From assembly GCF_021917145.1 (NCBI RefSeq), contig NC_061075.1, positions 2,897,038 through 2,961,037 of the forward strand: a stretch of 64,000 nt of DNA. Direction: 5' to 3'. Positions 38,824 to 47,650 of the stretch are shown piece by piece. Below the pieces are notes generated by a model. The model was given only the letters and a program-made list of their open reading frames with translations, ran no database searches and was not told the origin of the DNA. The number at the start of each line of letters is the position of its first letter. Position 1 is the stretch's first letter. A program made the position numbers and the translations under genes. The stretch is from Hypomesus transpacificus (lineage: Eukaryota; Chordata; Actinopteri; Osmeriformes; Osmeridae).

Positions 38824-41800
38824 TCAGGCGTCCAGGTGCTTGGTGAGTCGACGTACTTTCTCCTTCTTGTTCCTGTTTCCGTGCTTCTTCCAGGGCTTGC
38901 CCAGGAGGGCCGCGTCGGAGCCGGGCTTTCCCGAGCCGATGGGCCCGCTGCCGGGCTTGTAGCCCATGAAGGACTGGACCCCTTTGGTGAGCGCTCGCAC
39001 GTTCTCCTGAAACAGAATCACATGCCTGGGGTCAGCGCGTCGGCCCTCGTACACCGGCACGACTCGGAGCAAGACACGGATACTTCTAGAGAGTTCCAGT
39101 ACATTCAGCAGATGGGTTTCATTCAAAGCCACACAGCCGCGTATTTCTAAGTGCATATGGTCAAGGAATAGTGTGTTTAGCAGGCTCAGAGCGACAGTAA
39201 CTAATGTCGTGGCCCATTCCAAGACCCTGCGCCACAGCGTTTGACCTAGACAGCTGCCTAGGACGGGCAGAAAGCGTTGGTTAAGTAAAACTGCACCTGA
39301 TGGAAGAAGTTCTTGTCGACTGGGTTCTCGATCCTCCTGACGCGGTGTGTGCCGCCGTCCGTGCCGGAGACGGCCGGGTCGGCCAGGCCCGGCAGGAAGG
39401 CGCCATGCTGGTACTGGAAGTCCTCTGCTTTGATGTGCGGAGGGGGGTGGCAGTACAGCAGCTTCCCCTGTCCACGGTCACAAGACACATGCTCGTTATT
39501 GACTCCGAACAGGTTGTCGGGATTGGTAGCCAGGGCAACGGCTTGGCCGGCCGAGCTGTGCGCAGCTGTACTCACGTTGACGTAATCCTTCAGGATGTAG
39601 CGGGCGGATCTGGACTGGTCTGGCTGACCATGTGTGGTCATGAAGCCTCTCATGTCTGAAAACACAACACAGTAATGGTGTCAATGTCTAGAGGGGTGTG
39701 GGGGAGGCGTGGCTAGGTATGCAGGTGGGTGGAATTAGCGTGGACTGGGATATGGGGCAGGTGTGGTCAGATGTGGAGGAGGCGTGGTCGGATATAGAGG
39801 GAGCGTGGTCAGGTGAGTGGAGGGGCTTAGCCAGGTATGCAGGTGCGTGGAGGGGCGTGGTCAGGTGTGGAGGGGCGTGGTCACGTATCCAGGTGCGTGG
39901 AGGGGCGTGGTCAGGTATGCAGGTGCGTGGAGGAGCGTGGTCAGGTATGCAGGTGCGTGGAGGGGCGTGGTCAGGTATGCAGGTGCGTGGAGGGGCGTGG
40001 TCAGGTATGCAGGTGCGTGGAGGGGCGTGGTCAGGTATGCAGGTGCGTGGTCAGGTATGCAGGTGCGTGGTCAGGTATGCAGGTGCGTGGTCAGGTATGC
40101 AGGTGCGTGGTCAGGTATGCAGGTGCGTGGTCAGGTTTGCAGGTGCGTGGTCAGGTATGCAGGTGCGTGGTCAGGTATGCAGGTGCGTGGTCTTACATCC
40201 GTAGGCCATGAGCAGCTCCTCGAAGGTGGGCGGCCGGTCGGGGTCTTCGTCTTCTCGCGGGCGGATGATGTTGATGCCGTAGGTGCCCTCCAACACTGCC
40301 CGAGGAATAGTCTGACACACGTGGCTCTGTTAAGGACCCGACACCACAGATATATCTATGCATTACATTGATGTACAGTTAAAGCACAGCTCTATACACA
40401 ATACATGCCCATAAATATACACTCAGAGGGGTAAGCATGTGTGTTTTGGTTGGGAAATCAGTAAAGGGGATAGCATGTGTGTTTTGGATGGGAAAAAGAC
40501 CAAAGGGGTTAACATGTGTGTTTTTGATGGGAAATGATCAAAGGGGTTAACATGTGTGTTTTGGTTGGGAAATCACTAAAGGGGATAACGTGTGTTTTGG
40601 ATGGGAAAATGACCATAGGGGTAAGCATGTGTGTTTTGGTTGGGAAATGACCAAAGGGGTTAACATGTGTGTTTTGGATGGAAAATTACCAAAGGGGTTA
40701 GCATGTGTGTTTTGGATGGGAAATGACCAAAGGGGTTAGCATGTGTGTTTTGGTTGGGAAATGACCAAGGGGTTAGCATGTGTTTTGGTTTGGAAATTAC
40801 CAAGGGGTGAGCATGTGTGTTTTGGTTTGGAAATGACCAAAGGGGTTAGCATGTTTGTTTTGGATGGGAAAATGACCATAGGGGTAAGCCCTTACTCCTA
40901 GCAGAGTGAAGTCTTACAAATAAAATGATTCTGAGTAACTCTAAAATGCTATACGAAATACATGAATTCTCAACATTGCAAATGTATACGGCCACACAAT
41001 TACAGAAGACATTTTTTACATTCAAAACATCGTTCATGTAAATCATTTGGGGGGGCCTAAGACTCGAGTATGAATGTGTGACAGCCTAAACATGATGAGA
41101 CAGTGGAGGAGCAGAAGGATATGAGTGAAATGGCCGGCACGTGGTCTCTCATCTGGTCTATGGACAGAATCCCACAGCAGATCATCTCAGCTTTGGTGGA
41201 CACGAAGGAGGGCATGACCAGTCCGGGGCAGTCACACAGACACAGGTCGGGCTCCACGTACAGCGTCTGGAAAACACACGCGCACACACACGCTTGTGAC
41301 CTTCCTCCAGACGGGACTCTGGAAGTGGGCCTGGGTGAGAGGAGGCATGCTGGTACCAGGAAGTGGGCCTGGGTGAGAGGAGGCATGCTGGTACCAGGAA
41401 GTGGGCCTGGGTGAGAGGAGGCATGCTGGTACCAGGAAGTGGGCCTGGGTGAGAGGAGGCATGCTGGTACCAGGAAGTGGGCCTGGGTGAGAGGAGGCAT
41501 GCTGGTACCAGGAAGTGGGCCTGGGTGAGAGGAGGCATGCTGGTACCAGGAAGTGGGCCTGGGTGAGAGGAGGCATGCTGGTACCAGGAAGTGGGCCTGG
41601 GTGAGAGGAGGCATGCTGGTACCAGGAAGTGGGCCTGGGTGAGAGGAGGCATGCTGGTACCAGGAAGTGGGCCTGGGTGAGAGGAGGCATGCTGGTACCT
41701 GGAAGTGCTTGGTGTGTCCTGGGGTGGCCGAGACGGACACCTTCTTGTTTCGGAAGATTGTGTTGATGGTGGAACTCTTGCCCACGTTTGGATAGCCCAC

Positions 41801-44521
41801 CTGTCAAAGGACGCACGTTTCACGAAAAGAAAGAATTCTTCCAAAGGTCATTATTTGACCACAAAAACCACCACTACTCAGTACAAGTATACACACCGTG
41901 TGTGAGTGGGTGTGTCTGTGAGTGTGTGTGTGTGTCTGTGAGTGTGTGTGTGTGAGTGTGTGTGTGTGTGTGTGCTCACCAAGCCAACAGTGAGTTCTCC
42001 TTCCCTACAGGTGGGGCCAGAGTGGGCAGCTCTGAACACCGCCATAAGTTCTTCCTTCTGCAGCAGACGACTGGAGTTGTGGAAGCCGGAGGCGTGTGAA
42101 GAGTCCCCCTTTCCCCCCTCCTCCTCCTCCGAGGACGTCTCCTGCTCTTCTTCCTCCACGCGCCCTTTGAACTGCACTCTTCTCTGCCGTCCCTCCTCCA
42201 TGGCGCAGTCCTCCTCTTCCTCCTCGTCTTCTTCTCTCCTGCTGATATCTTTCATGTCGGGATGATCCTCGTCTTCGCTTGTGGTCTCCTCCTCCTCCTC
42301 CTCCTCCTCCTGCTGCTCTACGCCCTGCAACCACAGAAGAAGCGGATTGTGGGAAACCAACCAATCACACGGCACCGCTGTTGTAGAAGTGGCACTAATG
42401 CTCTCTTGTTGCCAAAGGCTTAATCAACAGAGGGATTCTTTCTTAAACACAGAAAGAATCCTCTCCTCTGCATACAGGCAGGAACATAAGATAAAATGAG
42501 ATAACACTTTATTGATCCTCATATGGGGAAATGTGGTTGTTTCAGCAGCAGAAAGACAGGTGAAAGATAGATGGTACTGTAAGGAATAAAGAGAAAATAC
42601 AATGGACAAATAATAAACATTTATATAAACTAAATGAACACCTAAACACATAACCAACTGACGCTCTTATGAGCGACACCGATAAAACAACACGAGGAGT
42701 CCGTCCTCCCGCCCTGCAGGGGGAGCCCTCACCTTCTCCTCGGCCTCCAGCCGCTCGTTCTCCGCCAGGGCGGACCAGAAGACGGCGCGCACGCCGTCCC
42801 TCTGGAAGTGGGCCGCCCAGGCCCGCCTCTGCTCCCTGGTCAGAAGGTCGGCCTTGTTCACCAGCAGCATGTTCACCTTGTCTGGAGAAACCTCCTTCAC
42901 GTAGCGCTCCTTCAGGACACACAAACAGCCGTCAGATGACGTAGCGCTACGGGAGACATCTTCACACAGCAGAGCACAGGGCGGCGGGTGCTGGGTTGGA
43001 AAAACACGTTTTCTCGGGAATGAATCAAGTACATCTAATCTGGATTACACTCACCAGGTCTGGGCACCGAAACAACAAGGGGTTTCTGGCGTCGACGATC
43101 TGGACGACCACATCGCTGAGGGACAACAGGGAGACTTCACGTTACTTTCGTTTAGAAGATGGTTTCATCCAAAGTGACATACAAATAGAGCTCATAAAAA
43201 CTGCAGCAGAAAATCCAGGAGCAGAAGTGGCAAATGAATGGACAATGGCAAACCGCAGCGACTCAACACAACAGTGATCCACAGATGAACTCCGTAGTGA
43301 TCGTACCTCCTCTCAATAACTCTCCACAGCTGCCTCCAGAAATCCAGGTTCCTCTCAAACGGCGTGAGAATCATCTTCTGCTCCTCTTCCAGCCTGAACA
43401 ACCACGGCAACGAGACGCCAGGGAAGACAGAAACATGACGACCGTTACAGCTGTTCTATAAAAGCCTTGAGATGTGTTTCAGCCAACGAGGGAAAGCCCT
43501 GGGCTGCGTGTCGGGCCAATGAGGAAAGCCCTGAGGTGTGTTTAAGCCAATGGGGACAGAGTGGTGGGCTACGTACAGTGCCAGCTTACGCCTCCATTCC
43601 AGGAAGCTGTCTCTTTCTGCCTGCTGAAGCACCTCTGGGCTGGTGCTCTCGTCCCAGCGGGGTCTGAGCCGGGTCAAACACACAGAACATTAACACCACT
43701 GAAGTAACAGAACAGCACACTACAAACACCTGGAAATGCTGCAAGAACATCTGCGAGCTACTGATCCGCGAGTTGGATGCCCCATCACTGAGTAATAGCT
43801 ATTTAGCTAGTGCTGCTTTACCCACACCCCCTGACTACCGCACCATTCTGACTGTACAACAACTAGACCCTAGGTCCTGGAGACTCATAAATAGTGACAG
43901 TTGACGGACTCACCGCCGCGGTATCCGGAGAAGCTGCCAGTTTTCCTCGTGTAGCTTCTTCAGCTGACTAGCCTCCTCAGCGGTCAGCAGGCCAGCACGC
44001 GCTTCCGCTGGCACGAACTTGATGTTGAGCTTTTCTGCGGGAACAGTGGAGTCAGTTTTCCCACTTGAACTTAGATGGGGCTAAATATGACTTACTCCAG
44101 CTACGAGATCTGCATACAAGGACTGTCATTTACCTGCAACGAACTCTGTCCCCGCAAGTTCTGCCGTGGCGAGGAAATCATCCATGGAACTCTGCTCCGT
44201 TACCGACTGCAAGTTCAGTCGACCCCAGTCGTAGCCATCGTTCAATTCACATGTGTGGAGCTGGAGGTGTCAATAAGAGACCGTCAACACCCAATACGAC
44301 TACTCACCCTTCTATCAATCTTTCCTATAGGTCACACTTAACATAAACAACATAGCAGTAGTGGTGTATGACTAGCTAGCTTGTTGCTCTTAGCTGCACG
44401 AGTGTGCTGTCTTCCGTACCCACGAATCGCCCCTCTTGTTGCCTCGGCCTGCGTTTAGTCTCTCCTTAATCAGCGCGCGGCCGAGTCCCGCACCACCTCC
44501 TCCAGCTTTCTTCTTACCCAT
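38824..44521 (-). CDS. lsg1: Large subunit GTPase 1 (LSG1), 60S biogenesis GTPase
   Basis: Cytoplasmic GTPase needed to release the export adaptor NMD3 from pre-60S ribosomes. Coding exons in order: 44420-44521, 44134-44260, 43914-44034, 43577-43663, 43307-43393, 43055-43115, 42733-42909, 41980-42324, 41699-41800, 41123-41266, 40197-40320, 39576-39655, 39297-39467, 38824-39006. They total 1911 bases, 636 aa (human 658), in phase throughout. The G motifs are circularly permuted, as in the YlqF/YawG family: NKAD (G4) at residues 213-216, then GYPNVGKSS (G1) at 371-379 and DCPG (G3) at 415-418. A Glu-rich insert (exon 8, about 255-369) separates G4 from G1. The ends are MGKKKAGGGG and KKEKVRRLTKHLDA. 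Intron 10 is an AT-AC U12 intron; introns 9, 10 and 11 carry minisatellites. Confidence 0.96.
39707..40190. repeat. 20/30-bp minisatellite in lsg1 intron 11
   Basis: Units AGGTGCGTGGTCAGGTATGC (20 bases), and a 30-base form with an extra AGGGGCGTGG, are repeated from about 39830 to 40190 with more diverged units to the left. The array ends within about ten bases of the lsg1 exon 11 donor. Open frames across it on the plus strand are by-products. Confidence 0.93.
40321..41122 (-). other. U12-type AT-AC intron of lsg1
   Basis: On the coding strand the intron starts ATATCCTTC (consensus ATATCCTTT) and ends TCCTTAACAGAGCCAC, a perfect TCCTTAAC branch site eight bases before a terminal AC. Splicing joins HVPAISL to VCQTIPR, exactly the family sequence. 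No usable GT donor exists at this place. The intron is 802 bases and contains the 38-base minisatellite. Confidence 0.9.
40428..40888. repeat. About 38-bp minisatellite inside the lsg1 U12 intron
   Basis: About a dozen units of the form AAGGGGTTAGCATGTGTG followed by TTTTGGATGGGAAATGACC, 36-39 bases each, with many point variants. Confidence 0.92.
41325..41698. repeat. 38-bp minisatellite grown from the lsg1 exon 9 splice donor
   Basis: Ten near-identical units (GCATGCTGGTACC occurs ten times at 38-base spacing). The first unit on the coding strand overlaps the real donor: CACTTCCAG/gtaccagcatgcc at the exon and CACTTCCTG/gtaccagcatgcc in each repeat. The unit has no stop codon in any minus-strand frame, so long spurious open frames arise. 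Confidence 0.95.
41888..41975. repeat. (GT)n-rich microsatellite in lsg1 intron 8
   Basis: Interrupted GTGTGTGA tracts, ending close to the exon 8 donor on the minus strand. Confidence 0.85.
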
Positions 44522-45944
44522 GCTGAGATTAGGTTTCCTGTTAGTGTCCCGAGATCCCTATCTATGTACGATGTTATATAAACTGTTACGGCCTCAAAAT
44601 ACGAACATTTCTATATGATGTTACCCATGTGGAAATTGTTGTCGTACAAACCGGAAAGGTTTCGGCTCATACCAGTTTTGCAAACTCGTCCAGTTTTTTG
44701 TAAATATAAAAAAGAAAAAAAATGATACTTGGGCTCGATAGAAAAGAACAAAAATTAATTCACAAAATATTATTAAAAGTCCTAAAAGAAAAAATGATGT
44801 AGATTTAAAGAGCAGTTTTCCAAAACCCAACATGGTACAATCCAAACATGGTCCTTCAATTATATATGTCTGGAAAGAAACTCGCTGTGGCGCACAGTTC
44901 CACAGATCCTCGTGTCCTTACCGTCTACTTCTAATATTTATCACAACATTTGAAACATTCAGTTGGATTTTTATTTATTCTTATTTCACTTCACATACAT
45001 TTTTCCTCACATGCAACGTCTGTTCTAAATTCACAATTGAGCGGAATGCAAGACAATTTTTAGAACAACCCGCACACATCAATTTGATCCAAATCATTAT
45101 GACTGCTATACCCTTTATCATCCAGCAGAAAGCAGCATAAACCATTTCATACATGGTAAAAGACAAAAGATTTACATTTAGTCTTTTTTTTTGCAGACGC
45201 TCTCATCCAGACCGATTTACAGTAAGCCTGTTTATTGTCCTTAATTTAGTACACTTATACATAATGCCCACAAAGAAACAATAGAATATACTTCTTGAAT
45301 CGCTTATATATTCAAATTAATATACATATGTTTTAACAGAAACCTTTTACAAAATTGTTTTGTTCGTAAAGAAAACATGAAACAAATGCACTTAAGCAAA
45401 TTAGATGTGCCAATAGGCTACTAGCACATGAGGGATTTCACAGTTTAGCAAAAAAAATGTTTTACTCAATCGAGATTACCCATTTAATCAGATTAACCGG
45501 ATTAATCCATGTTGATTAAGTGACAACAGCAGCCATTACGAAGCATAGAAAATATATTTCTAGGTACAGGATTTCCAATACTTGGCAGCCCCCCCTCCCC
45601 CCTCCCCACCATTTGTGAATTAACCCCGTCATGTGCGTGTCCTCAAGGAAAAACAATCGTTGGTTTCGTCCGTTCCCCTTCAGAAAAACTCAAATGGTTC
45701 GTCCCAGTGTATAAACACTGTAGACAATCCTGTCCAGGACAGCCAACTTCACTCCCTTGTCTTTGGAAACATGGAACGGGAAAGCACGGGCGTGTTTACA
45801 CAGGTCAGCAGCTTAGATGATGGAAACATAAAGTAGCCTATGAATAGCTCATGAATGACAGAAAGGGACATTAAAATATCATATTTAGATATATTAAAAC
45901 GTTAGTTAGGTGTAGACTGTAATACTGTACTGGACACCCGTATA
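44522..45944. promoter_or_regulatory. Divergent lsg1 / fam43a intergenic region
   Basis: 1.4 kb separate the two start codons, which point away from each other, so both promoters must lie here. Most of it is AT-rich. A short reverse SINE-tail piece (GCAGACGCTCTCATCCAGAC) sits at about 45195-45225. Core promoter elements cannot be assigned with confidence. Confidence 0.5.
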
Positions 45945-46985
45945 ATGCTGCCTTGGAAGAAGAATAAGTTCGACCTGATAGAGCAAGACAAGCAGTCGAA
46001 GCAGAAGGGATATGCCGTGAGTTTAAACTACTCTGCGCTGACCTCCTTCGCTAAATCGTGTCCCGAAAGTGCTCTGAACAGGGTCGGAAGCATGTTCAAA
46101 TCGAAAAGGAAAAAGGTGAAGATTACCAGCGAGGATCCCACATACACGGTCCTCTATCTGGGGAATGCCACGACCATCCAGTCGAAAGGAGACGGGTGCA
46201 CGGACGTGGCCGTGAGCAAGATTTGGGGGAAAAGCGAAATGGGCAAAAATGGCACCAAAATGAAATTAACCATCAGCTCACAAGGCATTCGGATGGTGCA
46301 TGTGGACGATAAAGCGAGGAGACCGGGACATTTGTATTTACTGCACCGGATTACCTATTGTGTTGCCGATCCGAGGCTTCCCAAAATTTTCGCATGGATA
46401 TACAGGCACGAGATGAAGCATAAGGCGGTGATGCTGCGCTGTCACGCGGTGCTGGTGTCGAAGCCAGAGAAGGCAAAAGCCATGGCGTTGCTCTTGTATC
46501 AGACCTCGGCCACCGCTCTCGCCGAATTTAAACGACTTAAACGAAGGGACGATGCGAGGCATCAACAACAGCAGCTTATAGGGGAACAGACGATCCCGCT
46601 GGTGCCGCTTAGGAAGCTTCTGAACGGTCAGTGTTATTACAAACCGCCAGTGGAGCGGAGCCGGAGCGCGCCGAAACTAGGTTCCATCACCGAAGACTTG
46701 ATCGGCGAGGAGGAAGAGGAGAAGGCGATGCACTTCGAGTGTGAGGACATTCTTGACACGGACGATGATTGCGTGGGTAGCGGTAAACAGGAGCTGTCCC
46801 AGATTATCACTGACCTGGGAGAGATGAGCATTGGAAACGATGTCCAGACCCTCAAAGCGGACTTAAGAGTGACCCGACTTCTCTCCGGAGAGAGCACGGG
46901 CAGCGAATCATCTATAGAGAGTAACCAAGAACCAATTTCTATCTCGAACGGTTTTGAGGAAGGAAAGATGCAAGAACTTGTTTAA
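45945..46985 (+). CDS. fam43a: FAM43A, single-exon PTB/PID-domain protein
   Basis: 346 aa, uninterrupted. It begins MLPWKKNKFDLIEQDKQSKQ and contains the conserved NYSALTSFAKSCPESALNRV. The phosphotyrosine-binding-like (PID) domain follows at about 60-200 (TYTVLYLGNATTIQSKGDG through HAVLVSKPEKAKAMALLLYQ). Then comes RSRSAPKLGSITEDL, an acidic stretch and the conserved RVTRLLSGESTGSESSIE near the end. Human FAM43A is about 423 aa; the difference is the Glu/Pro/Gly-rich insert missing here. Its molecular role is not established; a PTB-like domain suggests adaptor function. Head to head with lsg1, the order also seen on human 3q29. Confidence 0.96.
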   Translation: MLPWKKNKFDLIEQDKQSKQKGYAVSLNYSALTSFAKSCPESALNRVGSMFKSKRKKVKITSEDPTYTVLYLGNATTIQSKGDGCTDVAVSKIWGKSEMGKNGTKMKLTISSQGIRMVHVDDKARRPGHLYLLHRITYCVADPRLPKIFAWIYRHEMKHKAVMLRCHAVLVSKPEKAKAMALLLYQTSATALAEFKRLKRRDDARHQQQQLIGEQTIPLVPLRKLLNGQCYYKPPVERSRSAPKLGSITEDLIGEEEEEKAMHFECEDILDTDDDCVGSGKQELSQIITDLGEMSIGNDVQTLKADLRVTRLLSGESTGSESSIESNQEPISISNGFEEGKMQELV

Positions 46986-47650
46986 ACCGCTTGAAGTCTA
47001 CATCAGTGCATTTTCTTGGAATCACAAAGTCTCAACTGTTTTTGTTCGTCTAAGAAGGCTACTGTAATTTTCCAGTAGAGTGTTTGGTAACTACTGTGCC
47101 TCTTTCACCGTCTGGAAATGGTGAACAAGACGATGACATGGACAATGTTACTAATATTATAGATTTAATGTGCACCAACACGGCATACTCACAAAAACAT
47201 TTTGGGGAATGTGCATTACAAAGTGGAAAGACTGCATGCCCTTCTGTAGATGGTGATGCGCATGGGCACAGTGCTGCATCAGATCTGTTTCGTATCTATA
47301 ATAGAGAATTTATTCAGTGCTTGTTAACCCCATCAGTTTCTCTCTTACATTTTGTCTCTAAACAATATTGTCCAGAAATGTAACATTCCATTTTATTATT
47401 GGTTACAGCTTTCCTTACGTGACGCCTGTCATGGCCTATTTTATTGCACTGTTGTGGAATTCAGTCGAGTATTACATAGATGTAGCATAGCCCTACTCAT
47501 GTTCTTATAACATACATGTCATATCTTTGCTGTGCAAAAGAAAAAATACCCTAATGTATGGTGTACATAGTAAATGCATTACGTAATTCATATTTTTTAA
47601 AGAAGCAAATGTGGTTTGTTTGTGAACCTCACAAAATTACCAATAAAAGT
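46986..47650 (+). other. fam43a 3' UTR
   Basis: AT-rich sequence from the fam43a stop to an AATAAA signal at 47642-47647, with no other open structure. Confidence 0.6.
47642..47647 (+). terminator. fam43a poly(A) signal
   Basis: CCAATAAAAGTGC in AT-rich sequence about 660 bases after the stop codon. Confidence 0.6.

Larger units (their letters stand above)
20492..39441. repeat. Copy B of the 19-kb duplicated block (clean version of the locus)
   Basis: Counterpart of 1438-20391. It begins at the first base after the N gap and continues without a break into unique sequence carrying the rest of lsg1 and fam43a. All exoc1, tmem44 and lsg1 exons in this copy keep their reading frames. Small differences from copy A look allelic, for example a 5-6 base insertion near 23039 and single-base changes near 20669 and 22312. 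Confidence 0.93.

Noticed and set aside
39698-40371. Gly/Val-rich plus-strand open frames of 124-184 codons
   Set aside because: Driven by the 20/30-base minisatellite in lsg1 intron 11, on the strand opposite to lsg1.
41100-41122. Ordinary GT donor for lsg1 exon 10
   Set aside because: The only nearby GTs (in CACTGTCTC and CATGTTTAGG) are poor donors and break the conserved VCQTIPR join; the AT-AC model fits exactly.
41057-41844. Three overlapping minus-strand proteins of 194-247 codons
   Set aside because: They run from lsg1 exons through the 38-base minisatellite; the open frames exist because the unit has no stop in any frame.
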